Shown: piece by piece, positions 16,560 to 24,108 of the stretch
How positions within the stretch are numbered: the stretch's first letter is position 1
Layout: the number at the start of each line of letters is the position of its first letter
Assembly (NCBI GenBank): GCA_036268775.1
Contig: DATATM010000019.1
Coordinates: 84,141 to 148,140, forward strand
Reading direction: 5' to 3'
From: DASZIT01 sp036268775
Lineage (GTDB): Bacteria; Actinomycetota; Acidimicrobiia; Acidimicrobiales; RAAP-2
Length of the DNA: 64,000 nt
Notes under the pieces: model-generated
What the model was told of the DNA's origin: nothing
The model's input: the letters and a program-made list of their open reading frames with translations, nothing else
Database searches by the model: none
Program-made: the position numbers and the translations under genes

Positions 16560-17335
16560 CGAGGGGCCGGGGGTACCGCCAGCACCTCGGTCTGGAGGTC
16601 GAGGAGCTGGGCGATCCCGTGCTCGGCCAGGCTGAGCATCTCATCGAGTTCCCCCTTGGTGAAGGGCATCCCCTCGGCGGTGCCCTGCACTTCGATGAAT
16701 CGACCGGAGGAGGTCATGACCACGTTCATGTCCACCTCGGCCCGGCTGTCCTCCTCATAGGGAAGGTCGAGCATGCAGACGCCGTCCACCACTCCCACTG
16801 AAATGGCCGCCACCGCCTCGGTCAGCGGGTTGGTCCGGAGGGCGCCCTTTTGGATCAGCCGGGTGAGGGCATCGTGAAGGGCGACATAGGCCCCGCAGAT
16901 GGAGGCGGTGCGGGTCCCACCGTCGGCCTGGAGGACGTCGCAGTCCACGGTGATCTGCATCTCGCCCAGCGCCACCATGTCGCAGACCGATCGCAGTGAG
17001 CGACCGATGAGCCGTTGGATCTCCTGGGTGCGGCCCGACTGCTTGCCCTTGGCCGCCTCTCGGGACACCCGTTCCGCCGTCGATCCCGGGAGCAACGAGT
17101 ACTCGGCCGTCACCCACCCCTTGCCGGTCCCCCGCATCCAGGGGGGCACCCGGTCCTCGATCGAGGCGGTGCACAGCACCCGGGTCCGGCCCATCGACAC
17201 CAGCACCGAGCCAGGGGCGAAGACGGTGAAGTCGCGCTGGAACTCTGCCACCCGGAGTTCGTCGGTCTTGCGGCCATCGGCCCGGAGACCGTCGGCCCGG
17301 AGTCCGGCGATCTTGCCCTCGGTTGCATTGCTCAC
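16556..17335 (-). CDS. rph: Ribonuclease PH
   Basis: A 259-residue phosphorolytic 3'-5' exoribonuclease that trims tRNA 3' ends. Conserved segments are VLCTASIEDRVPPWM, RTQEIQRLIGRSLRSV, TVDCDVLQADGGTRTA (metal and phosphate region) and CMLDLPYEEDSRAEVDMN. The N-terminus is unusual: the usual RADGR motif is preceded by a second copy (LRADGLRADGR), made by a 15-bp tandem duplication. It is coupled by 4-nt overlaps to both the upstream MBL gene and downstream rdgB, so the three are one operon. Confidence 0.96.
   Translation of the reverse strand: MSNATEGKIAGLRADGLRADGRKTDELRVAEFQRDFTVFAPGSVLVSMGRTRVLCTASIEDRVPPWMRGTGKGWVTAEYSLLPGSTAERVSREAAKGKQSGRTQEIQRLIGRSLRSVCDMVALGEMQITVDCDVLQADGGTRTASICGAYVALHDALTRLIQKGALRTNPLTEAVAAISVGVVDGVCMLDLPYEEDSRAEVDMNVVMTSSGRFIEVQGTAEGMPFTKGELDEMLSLAEHGIAQLLDLQTEVLAVPPAPR
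17274..17303. repeat. 15-bp tandem duplication in rph
   Basis: Two adjacent 15-bp units (CCATCGGCCCGGAGA then CCGTCGGCCCGGAGT) encode LRADG twice at the N-terminus of RNase PH. They differ at only two positions. Confidence 0.8.
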
Positions 17336-18087
17336 AGTCTGAATTCCTTTCCAATGACGGCTTGTTCGACCGGGAGACCGAAGGTCGCCTCGGCTTCGGC
17401 CACCACCGCTGCCGGCTCGATGGTCGGCCAGCGATGGGTGAGGACGAGCCGCCGGGCGTCAGCCCGTCTGGCCTGTTCCCCAGCTTGTCGTCCGCTCATG
17501 TGCCCGGCGGTTCCTTCGTGGTCGGTGGTGTAGGTCGCCTCGCAGAGGACGAGATCGAGACCAGAGCCCAGATCGGTCAGCGGCCAACCGGGCCCGGAAT
17601 CGGCAGAGTAGCCCAGCGAACGGCCTCCCCCGTCCAGCCGGACGGCCAGTGTCTCGACCCCATGGTCGGTCCGGTGGAACCCAACGGTTAGGTCCCCCGC
17701 CTCGATAGTCAGCCCGTCGGCCACCGTGTGCCAGTCGAAGACGGTCGAGGCCTCCAGGTGGGCGCGAGGGGCCAGGCCCTCGGGAGCGAACACCGGGATA
17801 CCGGTCCTCCCGGTAATGAACTCGGCGTGGACGGCCAACCCGTAGAGGTCGGTCCAGTGATCCGGATGGTGGTGGCTGAGGATGATGGCGTCCAGGGAGG
17901 CGGCATCACCGAACCGTTGGAGGTTGGCGAAGGTGCCTGGCCCCGCATCCAGCAACAGGCTGGTGGTGGTGGAGCGGACCAGATAGCCGCTGCCGGCCCC
18001 GCCGGGACCGGGCCAGCTTCCGTCGCAGCCCAGCACCAGGACCGAAAGACCGCCGGGTTGGCTGTCCCCCGCCGACGGATCGCTCAT
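17332..18087 (-). CDS. MBL-fold hydrolase, Rv1339-like (candidate cAMP phosphodiesterase)
   Basis: A 251-residue metallo-beta-lactamase fold protein with LVLGCDGSWPGPGGAGSGYLV at the N-terminus, the metal signature SHHHPDHWTDL near residue 95, and later metal ligands in SADSGPG and LTHRWPT. It sits directly upstream of rph-rdgB and overlaps rph by 4 nt. The same order occurs in M. tuberculosis, where the equivalent Rv1339 has been reported as an atypical cAMP phosphodiesterase. Orthology is inferred from synteny and motifs; the activity here is not shown by sequence alone. Confidence 0.85.
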   Translation of the reverse strand: MSDPSAGDSQPGGLSVLVLGCDGSWPGPGGAGSGYLVRSTTTSLLLDAGPGTFANLQRFGDAASLDAIILSHHHPDHWTDLYGLAVHAEFITGRTGIPVFAPEGLAPRAHLEASTVFDWHTVADGLTIEAGDLTVGFHRTDHGVETLAVRLDGGGRSLGYSADSGPGWPLTDLGSGLDLVLCEATYTTDHEGTAGHMSGRQAGEQARRADARRLVLTHRWPTIEPAAVVAEAEATFGLPVEQAVIGKEFRL

Positions 18088-18132
18088 CGACTCAGAATAG
18101 GCAATCGTTCGAGGACGGCGAGATCCGCCGAG

Positions 18133-19080
18133 TCAGAAGTAGATGGTGTCCTGGGCCCGTTTCTCGACGACGTCGAGGTCGTCGGTCCACGCCCCGGTCG
18201 ACAGGTACTTCCAACCGCCGTCGGCCGATACCACCACGATGGTCCCCTGGTCGATGGACCCGGCGCACTTGACCGCCCCGGCCACCGCCGCCCCGGTGGA
18301 GATCCCCGCGAAGATGCCCACCTCGGTCAGCCGGCGGGTCCAGACGATCGACTCCCTCGGCCGGACGATCCGCTTCCCGTCCAGCAACTCGGCTCCCCCG
18401 CCGTCCACGAAGATGGGGGGGATGTAGCCGTCGTCGAGGTTGCGGAGCCCGTCGACCATCTCCCCGGCGGGTGGCTCGATGGCCCAGATCTGCACGTCGG
18501 GGTTCTGCTCCTTGAAATACCGGCCGCAGCCGAGCAGGGTGCCCGAGGTGCCGAGGCCGGCGACGAAGTGGGTGATCTCGGGGCAGTCCCGCCAGATCTC
18601 CGGTCCGGTGCCCTGGTAGTGGGCCTGCGGATTGGCGGGATTGGCGTACTGGTAGAGGAAGGCCCACTCGGGATGGTCCTCGGCCAGGCCCCGGGCCATC
18701 TTCACCGCCCCGTTGGAACCCTCGGCGCCGGGGGACTCGATGATCTCCGCTCCCCACACCTCCAGCAGCTGGCGGCGCTCGGGTGAGACGTTGGACGGGA
18801 GCACCACGATGAGGTGGTAGCCCTTCAGCTTGCAGACCATCGCCATCCCGATGCCGGTGTTTCCCGACGTCGGCTCGATGAGGGTCTGCCCGGGCGCCAG
18901 GCGGCCGTCCTTCTCCGCCTGCTCGATCATGGAGAGGGCGATCCGGTCCTTGACCGAGCCCCCGGGGTTCTGACCTTCGAGCTTGATCAGGATGCGGGCA
19001 TCGGGATTGGGGCTGAGCGCGGTGATGTCAACCAGCGGCGTGTTGCCGATCAGATCGAGTACCGATCTGTAGACGGTCAC
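18133..19080 (-). CDS. cysM: CysO-dependent cysteine synthase CysM
   Basis: A 315-residue PLP-dependent enzyme of the cysteine synthase fold. The PLP Lys is at 44 (NPGGSVKDR); EPTSGNTGIG forms the substrate carboxylate loop; GTSGTL binds the PLP phosphate. The C-terminus SADGGWKYLSTGAW is typical of mycobacterial CysM, which uses O-phosphoserine and the thiocarboxylated carrier CysO rather than sulfide. The next genes upstream are cysO and a JAMM peptidase, confirming the mec-cysO-cysM pathway. The start is a GTG overlapping the cysO stop (GTGA). A weak 5-bp hairpin lies just after the stop, at 18116-18130. Confidence 0.95.
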   Translation of the reverse strand: MTVYRSVLDLIGNTPLVDITALSPNPDARILIKLEGQNPGGSVKDRIALSMIEQAEKDGRLAPGQTLIEPTSGNTGIGMAMVCKLKGYHLIVVLPSNVSPERRQLLEVWGAEIIESPGAEGSNGAVKMARGLAEDHPEWAFLYQYANPANPQAHYQGTGPEIWRDCPEITHFVAGLGTSGTLLGCGRYFKEQNPDVQIWAIEPPAGEMVDGLRNLDDGYIPPIFVDGGGAELLDGKRIVRPRESIVWTRRLTEVGIFAGISTGAAVAGAVKCAGSIDQGTIVVVSADGGWKYLSTGAWTDDLDVVEKRAQDTIYF

Positions 19081-19382
19081 GCCGGATGGGATCCCGAGAT
19101 GTCAGTGGCTCCCCCGGCCACGGCGGGCAGGATCGAGACCTCGTCGGAGTCGGTGACCGGGGTGTCCAGGGCGGACAGGTACCGGACGTCGTCGTCGTTC
19201 ACATAGACATTCACGAACTTGTGGAGGGTGCCGTCACCGTTGATGACCTGACCGGAGAGGCCGGGGTACTCGGCGGCCAGCGCATTGAGAACCTCCCCCA
19301 CGGTGGCACCGTCGGCGGTGACGTCTTTGGCTCCTCCGGCATGCGACCGCAGGACGGTCGGCAGATGCACTGTGACGGACAC
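19077..19382 (-). CDS. cysO: Sulfur carrier protein CysO (MoaD/ThiS family) with C-terminal extension
   Basis: A 101-residue ubiquitin-fold sulfur carrier. The core runs from VTVHLPTVLRSHAGG to EVSILPAVAGG; the C-terminal diglycine (90-91) is where a thiocarboxylate is formed and cysteine is built. Unusually, ten more residues (ATDISGSHPA) follow the diglycine before the stop. They must be removed before the protein can be activated. The adjacent Mec peptidase is an obvious candidate. The stop overlaps the GTG of cysM, so the three products are translated together. Confidence 0.93.
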   Translation of the reverse strand: MSVTVHLPTVLRSHAGGAKDVTADGATVGEVLNALAAEYPGLSGQVINGDGTLHKFVNVYVNDDDVRYLSALDTPVTDSDEVSILPAVAGGATDISGSHPA

Positions 19383-19463
19383 GGGTCCTCCCTCTCGTTC
19401 CTGGATTGGGCTCGACGGCCGAGCCTGCCTGGCCGGCTAGGCCGACGGCGAATGTTGACTAGT

Positions 19464-19883
19464 TCACTTGGGATTGTACTGGGACGATACCGTCACCGGT
19501 TCTTCGGTGATGAGGCCGTCCTCGATCCGGTAGCTGCGGACCACCGGGCGGATGTCCCGGAGCGACACCAGCACGTAGTGCCAGGTCGGGTCGGGGGCCT
19601 GGGCCACGTCGGTTGGGGACGGATACGCCTCGGTGTGGGTGTGGGAGTGGAACACCCCGATGATCGAGTTCCCGGCCGACTCGGCGTCCCGGTCCGCCCG
19701 CAGGTAATCCTTCGGGTCGACCTCATAGAGCTTGGCGGAGGCCGCCACATTCCGAGCCGGGTAGCAGGTGACCACATCGCCGGTCTCGGGATTGCCGCCC
19801 AACAGACCGCAGGCCTCATCGGGCAGCCCGGTCAGGCAGTGGGCGACCATCTGGTGGTGAACGGCTTCGGTGATGCGCAACAT
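19464..19883 (-). CDS. mec: Mec-type JAMM/MPN zinc metallopeptidase
   Basis: A 139-residue JAMM-domain peptidase. The zinc motif is complete: the catalytic Glu in LPDEACGLLGG (about residue 22) and HSHTHTEAYPSPTD (His-x-His, seven residues, Ser, two residues, Asp). In M. tuberculosis the homologous Mec+ releases cysteine from the CysO-cysteine adduct. Here it heads the mec-cysO-cysM operon, 81 nt upstream of cysO. The ATG at 19883 gives the normal family start (MLRITEAV). smpB starts divergently about 114 nt away. Confidence 0.93.
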   Translation of the reverse strand: MLRITEAVHHQMVAHCLTGLPDEACGLLGGNPETGDVVTCYPARNVAASAKLYEVDPKDYLRADRDAESAGNSIIGVFHSHTHTEAYPSPTDVAQAPDPTWHYVLVSLRDIRPVVRSYRIEDGLITEEPVTVSSQYNPK

Positions 19884-19997
19884 GGTGGTGCTCAGGCTAG
19901 GTGAGCTAACGGGAGGATCGGTGCTCCCCCTGGCGCACGCCATCGGCACCGCCCCGGTGAGCGGGTGGGCGCACCCGCCGACTACCGTCCGGAGAGT

Positions 19998-20555
19998 ATG
20001 GCGCCTACCAAAACCAAGCTCATCACCACCTCCCCCGGCCCCAAGGGATCCCCCAAGGGCGGACCCGCCGCGTCCGGACGCGATCCTGGCCGGCCGGTGG
20101 CGTCGAACCGTCGCGCCCGCCACGACTACGAGATCCTCGACACCGTCGAATGCGGCCTGGTGCTCCAGGGTTCGGAGGTGAAGTCACTCCGGGAGGGGCG
20201 CATCGCCCTCCAGGACTCCTATGCCCGGATCAGCGACGGCGAGATGTGGCTGTTCGGGGTCCATATCCCCCCGTATGCCCAAGCCAACGGGTTCGGCGCC
20301 CATGATCCGGATCGGCGACGCAAACTCCTGCTCCACCGGCGCCAGATCGACGAGTGGATGGGCCGGAGCCAACAGCAGTCCCTCACCATGGTCCCGCTCT
20401 CGATCTATTTCGTCGACGGGCGGGCCAAGGTGGAGCTGGCGCTGGCCAAGGGGCGCCGGCAGTACGACAAGCGCCACGCCATCGCCACCCGGGACGCCAG
20501 TCGGGAAGCGGCCCGGGAGGCCCGGGCGGCCACCAAGGGATCCGGCTACCGCTGA
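19998..20555 (+). CDS. smpB: SsrA-binding protein SmpB
   Basis: A 185-residue partner of tmRNA in trans-translation. The core has RRARHDYEILDTVECGLVLQGSEVKSLREGR and ISDGEMWLFGVHIPPY, then HDPDRRRKLLLHR; the C-terminal basic tail (GRRQYDKRHAIATRDASRE) mimics a tRNA anticodon arm. The N-terminus has a Lys/Pro/Gly-rich extension of about 35 residues beyond the usual start. ATG 19998 follows GGAGAG. The tmRNA gene starts 91 nt downstream, the classical pairing. Confidence 0.97.
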   Translation: MAPTKTKLITTSPGPKGSPKGGPAASGRDPGRPVASNRRARHDYEILDTVECGLVLQGSEVKSLREGRIALQDSYARISDGEMWLFGVHIPPYAQANGFGAHDPDRRRKLLLHRRQIDEWMGRSQQQSLTMVPLSIYFVDGRAKVELALAKGRRQYDKRHAIATRDASREAAREARAATKGSGYR

Positions 20556-20646
20556 TCGCGGGGGCGGGACGGAATCCAACCCAGTCCGGGCAGGTAGACT
20601 GCTGGTTCGGTCGATCACCGTGGTCGACTGAGTGACATCATCACAC

Positions 20647-20994
20647 GGGGGTGACAGGCTTCGACTCTGGTCGTCGATGTGGAAGAAGCGAGCCGTGGTC
20701 TCCGGAGCCACGTTAAAGAGCCGGAACAAAAAATAAACGCCGAGCCTCAGCTCGCGCTCGCAGCCTAGAAACTGCGACGTCCGACCGGTCTCAGTCCTAC
20801 GGACCGGAACCGGGCGCCATCAAGTAGGACTCACCTGAGCGGTTGCGCCGACAGACCACCAGGGACATTTCAGTCGGATACGGAACGTCACTGCCGCCGG
20901 TAACGGAGACGATCCCGACAATCTAACGCCGGCTGCGCTCGGAGAAGATCCACTGAGAAGCTAGAGGACGCGGGTTCAATTCCCGCCACCTCCA
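20647..20994 (+). ncRNA. ssrA: Transfer-messenger RNA (tmRNA)
   Basis: A full-length one-piece tmRNA of about 348 nt. The 5' end GGGGGTG pairs with 3' CACCTCC followed by discriminator A, making the tRNA-like acceptor; GACAGGCTTCGACTCTGG is the conserved 5' region, and the T-arm GCGGGTTCAATTCCCGC type stem-loop is near 20970-20986. The internal open frame encodes the proteolysis tag. The CCA end is not encoded. smpB lies immediately upstream. A possible -10 (TAGACT) is at 20595-20600, so the 5' end would be produced by RNase P. Confidence 0.97.
20739..20768 (+). other. tmRNA tag-peptide reading frame (AEPQLALAA)
   Basis: The resume codon GCC follows AAATAAAC, as in the mycobacterial tmRNA, and the frame reads AEPQLALAA then TAG. 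The LALAA end is the recognition tail for ClpXP-type proteases. At nine codons it is short. Confidence 0.85.
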
Positions 20995-21145
20995 AGGGTG
21001 CTTACGCGAAACCGTGAGCGCCGTTGGAGGTGCGCCTGCATCCACGTATCGGCCATGGCGTCGCTGACTCCATAAGCAGGGTGTCCCGGCATTCGCCAAC
21101 TCAGAATGACTTGCCGTCAATCGGCATCGATGCCAACCTCCGGGC

Positions 21146-21514
21146 ATGCGTGTCGTTCACATGGGGTTGTGGAAGGTCAAGGAAGCCGCCGATCCGGCGA
21201 TGATCAAGCGGGCCCAGGAGAAGGTGGCCAACTTCACCAAGATCTTGCCCGGGTATCCCGAGGCTACGGTCGCTCCGCTCTATGTCCCCGAGATGGGCCA
21301 GGCCGACCTGGACACGTTCGGGAACCTGGCGGGTGGCTTTGAGGAAATGGCCCGCGGCTACAACTACATCCTGTACACCGTCTTCGAGAGCGAAGAGGCC
21401 CGACAACTCTATGAGGAGCACCCCGCCCACCTGGACCTGAAGGACGAGTGCCTGGCCATCTGGATCGGCGACGCCTCGGAATCCGCCCTCGTCTTCGATC
21501 TCCGGTTGCCCTAG
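21146..21514 (+). CDS. Dabb (stress-responsive A/B barrel)-like protein
   Basis: A 122-residue protein beginning MRVVHMGLWKVKEAADPAMI. It has an alpha-beta ferredoxin-like layout with the pattern NYILYTVFESEEARQLYEEHPAH, close to the C-terminal signature of Dabb proteins (strand, then helix ending in a HP-x-H motif). Dabb domains are dimeric barrels found in plant stress proteins and bacterial polyketide cyclases; the role here is unknown. No Shine-Dalgarno is apparent. The 150 nt between tmRNA and this gene hold a small hairpin (GCTTACG/CGTGAGC, 21000-21019) but nothing else I can recognise. Confidence 0.75.
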   Translation: MRVVHMGLWKVKEAADPAMIKRAQEKVANFTKILPGYPEATVAPLYVPEMGQADLDTFGNLAGGFEEMARGYNYILYTVFESEEARQLYEEHPAHLDLKDECLAIWIGDASESALVFDLRLP

Positions 21515-21576
21515 ACCGAACTCCCGTCACTCGCCCCCACCGGAGGTCGAACCGAGTGGGAGCGGAGGCAGTCGAG

Positions 21577-22143
21577 TTAGGCCCGGCGCCCGACCGGAGC
21601 CGGCGCCTTGGGAGTGGGCAATTCCGCGTCGACGTTGTCGGCGAGCGAGCACGGGTTGTCTACCGGGTCAACCGAGTTGAGGTTGGCGGCGATGGTGCTG
21701 AGCTGAGCGCGGAATTGGGATTGGGCCACAGGATCCAGAGCGGACAACAGGTGGGTTTCCGCCTCTTGAAGACGGCTGTCGAGCGCGGCCAGGAGCTTGG
21801 CTCCCTTGGCCGTCACCACTACCCGCCGGGCCCGTCGGTCGACCGGGTCGGGTTGGCGTTCGATGAATCCCGCCCCCTCGAGGTCGTCGAGCAGATAGGT
21901 CATGACCGTGCGGTCGATGCCGAGGTGGTGGGCCAGTGCCAGCTGACTGCCGATCTCGCCCTGGGCGGCGGCCGCGATCACCTGGTAGCCCCGGGGACCG
22001 CCCGGGAGCTCGGCCACCGCCGCATTGGCGGCGGCCACGTAGCCACGGAAGACGACCCCGAGCGACCACCCGAGGTCGTCGGCCAACGCCGCGTCGCAGG
22101 AGGATCTGCCGTCTGGGTTGGGCTGGGGGCCGGGCTTGCTCAC
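21577..22143 (-). CDS. MarR-family transcriptional regulator
   Basis: A 188-residue winged-helix regulator. Typical features are YQVIAAAAQGEIGSQLALAHHLGIDRTVMTYLLDDLEGAGFI (helix-turn-helix) followed by the wing RQPDPVDRRARRVVVTAKG, including the conserved DxRxR element. The start is uncertain: GTG at 22143 (SKPGPQ) gives a normal length, while GTG at 22206 would add 21 residues and reach into the intergenic region. It is divergent from an FAD-dependent oxidoreductase, the probable target. The gap is AT-richer than its surroundings and has GATGAT/ATCATC outer repeats. Confidence 0.88.
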   Translation of the reverse strand: MSKPGPQPNPDGRSSCDAALADDLGWSLGVVFRGYVAAANAAVAELPGGPRGYQVIAAAAQGEIGSQLALAHHLGIDRTVMTYLLDDLEGAGFIERQPDPVDRRARRVVVTAKGAKLLAALDSRLQEAETHLLSALDPVAQSQFRAQLSTIAANLNSVDPVDNPCSLADNVDAELPTPKAPAPVGRRA

Positions 22144-22246
22144 CTTCTCAGCATACCGGACTAGGCGCCACCTCAGATGATCAGTTGCAAAGATGTTCTG
22201 TTTCACATATCATCGGAGGGAGAGAAGTTCGGATCGAGAGAACGGG

Positions 22247-23380
22247 ATGGAGCCAACCATGGACCAAGCAGATCAGCAGACAGCCCCCACGGTGGTCGTG
22301 GTGGGAGGCGGCTACGGCGGAGTGAGGGTGGCCAAGGCGCTCGACGAGACCGCCAACGTGGTTCTGGTCGAGCCCCGGGACGCCTTCATGCACAACATTG
22401 CAGCATTGCGGGCATTGGTCGACCCGTCATGGCTGTCTCGGATCTTCTTCCCCTACGACAAGGTGCTGACCAATGGCCGGGTCGTCCATGACCGGGCGAC
22501 TCTGGTCGATCCGAACCGGGTGGTGACGGCTTCCGGTGAAGAGATCGCTGCCGACTACGTGGTGCTGGCCACCGGATCGAGCTACCCGTTCCCGGCCAAG
22601 ACTGATCTCGTCGATACCGAGGCCGCGCACCAACAAGTCCGCGCTACCCACGAATCGCTGTCGAAGGCCGACCGGGTGCTGCTGCTCGGAGCCGGACCGG
22701 TCGGCATCGAGTTGGCCGGGGAGATCAAGCATGTCTGGCCGGAGAAGTCGGTCACCCTGTTGGACCTGGCTGGAGAACTCCTTGGCGGCCCGTTCAAGGC
22801 AGAGCTGAAAGCCGAGCTGCAGCGGCAGCTCGAGGAGATCGGGGTCGAGATCCTCCTGGGCAGCCCCCTCCAGAGCGAACCGCCCACCCAGCCCGGAGAG
22901 CTCGGAGCCTTCACCGTCAGCACCGAACACGGGACCACTCTGACCGCCGACATCTGGTTCCGTTGCTACGGAGTCGCCCCCAACAGCGATTTCCTGGGGA
23001 GAGACCTCCTCGTCGCTCGTCGCCCCGACGGGTTCGTCGAAGTCGGGCCGACCCTCCAGGTCACCGGGAACGACCACGTCTTCGCCATCGGCGACCTGTC
23101 CACGGCCGACGCCAAGATGGCCGCCTTCGCCGGCATGCAGGCCGAGACAGTGGCCGAGAACATAAACGCGCTCATCGCCGGCAAACCGGGGTCGGAACTG
23201 GTGAGTTACCAACCGATTGGCCCGGCGATGGTCGTGCCCATCGGACCCTTCGGTGGCGCCGGCCAGTATCCCGGCCAGGACGACATCCTCAGGGCCGAGA
23301 TGGTCTCCGACCTGAAGGGCCGGGAGATGGGGATCGACCGCTTCGCCGAGCTATTCGGGCTGGCCGTCGCGGCGGAATGA
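22247..23380 (+). CDS. FAD-dependent NAD(P)H oxidoreductase (AIFM2/FSP1-like, pyridine nucleotide-disulfide family)
   Basis: A 377-residue flavoprotein. The FAD-binding motif is VVVVGGGYGG near the N-terminus; a second Rossmann motif LLLGAGPVGIELAGEI near residue 140 binds NAD(P)H; the late FAD motif is VFAIGDLS. There is no CxxC redox pair, so it is not a disulfide reductase. The layout (HNIAALRALVDPSWL early in the chain) resembles AIFM2/FSP1-type quinone reductases and NDH-2 relatives. ATG 22247 is used; ATG 22259 has an equally good ribosome site. MarR control of a quinone-type reductase is common, but the substrate is unproven. Confidence 0.88.
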   Translation: MEPTMDQADQQTAPTVVVVGGGYGGVRVAKALDETANVVLVEPRDAFMHNIAALRALVDPSWLSRIFFPYDKVLTNGRVVHDRATLVDPNRVVTASGEEIAADYVVLATGSSYPFPAKTDLVDTEAAHQQVRATHESLSKADRVLLLGAGPVGIELAGEIKHVWPEKSVTLLDLAGELLGGPFKAELKAELQRQLEEIGVEILLGSPLQSEPPTQPGELGAFTVSTEHGTTLTADIWFRCYGVAPNSDFLGRDLLVARRPDGFVEVGPTLQVTGNDHVFAIGDLSTADAKMAAFAGMQAETVAENINALIAGKPGSELVSYQPIGPAMVVPIGPFGGAGQYPGQDDILRAEMVSDLKGREMGIDRFAELFGLAVAAE

Positions 23381-23393
23381 CGGCCGAGCGGAT

Positions 23394-24017
23394 CTAGCTC
23401 CGGGGTCGAGGGGGAGGCGTCCATTCGATGGCCGCCTCGAACAGCGCCGCCACGTCGTCGCCGTACATGGCGGTGGCGGTGTCGCCCAGTTGGACCACCG
23501 ACATCAACAGGGAGAGGACGACGGCCACCACCCCGTTGGCCATCACCACCGGGTCGATGTCGGATCGGATGACCGCGTTGAGCTGTTCGGTCCGCAGCCG
23601 CTCGGCGATTGCCTTCCGGAGCTCCTCGAGGGCGGGGATCTGCAGGACCCGCACGGTGACCTCAGGCTCGAGCCCGGCCAGTAGCCGGCGGGCCAGCGGA
23701 TGGCGCTCGAGGGCCCCCACCAGCGTGAAGATGAGGGTCTGGCGCCAATCCCGTACCCGGGACTCGAAGATCGAGCGGGCGATCCCCTCCTGGATGACCC
23801 CGGCGGCGTCCTCATCGACGGCGGCCAGGAACAGGGCTTCCTTGTTGGGGAAGTAGGCGTAGGCGATGGTGCCCCCCACCGAGGCGTCCCGGGCGATGTC
23901 CGCCACCGAGGTGGACCGGTAGCCTTCCCGGCCGAACCGGGCGATGGCGGCATCCAGGATCGCCCGTCGGGTCTGGGCCCCCTTGCCGGACCAGGTGGTG
24001 TCGCTCTCCGGTTCCAT
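23394..24017 (-). CDS. TetR/AcrR-family transcriptional repressor
   Basis: A 207-residue regulator. The N-terminal DNA-binding domain (about residues 15-60) reads TRRAILDAAIARFGREGYRSTSVADIARDASVGGTIAYAYFPNKEALF, a classic TetR helix-turn-helix. The ligand domain is helical with no obvious signature. The ATG at 24017 has GGGAGG just upstream. A perfect palindrome between it and the divergent PF10118 gene is the likely operator, so it probably represses the oxidation operon and itself. It converges on the FAD oxidoreductase gene with a 13-nt gap. Confidence 0.92.
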   Translation of the reverse strand: MEPESDTTWSGKGAQTRRAILDAAIARFGREGYRSTSVADIARDASVGGTIAYAYFPNKEALFLAAVDEDAAGVIQEGIARSIFESRVRDWRQTLIFTLVGALERHPLARRLLAGLEPEVTVRVLQIPALEELRKAIAERLRTEQLNAVIRSDIDPVVMANGVVAVVLSLLMSVVQLGDTATAMYGDDVAALFEAAIEWTPPPRPRS

Positions 24018-24045
24018 TGCCTCCCACATTAGCAGAACTGAGGAC

Positions 24046-24062
24046 TTGAGTACATTACTCAA
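24046..24062. promoter_or_regulatory. Palindromic TetR operator
   Basis: TTGAGTA, spacer CAT, TACTCAA is a perfect 7-bp inverted repeat in the 91-nt divergent gap between the TetR gene and the PF10118-monooxygenase-SDR operon. The position and half-site size fit a TetR dimer. Confidence 0.65.
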
Positions 24063-24108
24063 ATCATCTATACTGCCGGTAACAGCCGAAACCCGGGAGA
24101 TGACGACC

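Noticed and set aside
18116..18130. CGGCG-AGATC-CGCCG hairpin after cysM as a terminator
   Set aside because: A five-pair stem without T-tract is expected by chance in GC-rich DNA. It is only mentioned with cysM.
21000..21019. GCTTACG/CGTGAGC hairpin after tmRNA as its terminator
   Set aside because: The stem contains a G-U pair and there is no T-tract, so I cannot support terminator function.
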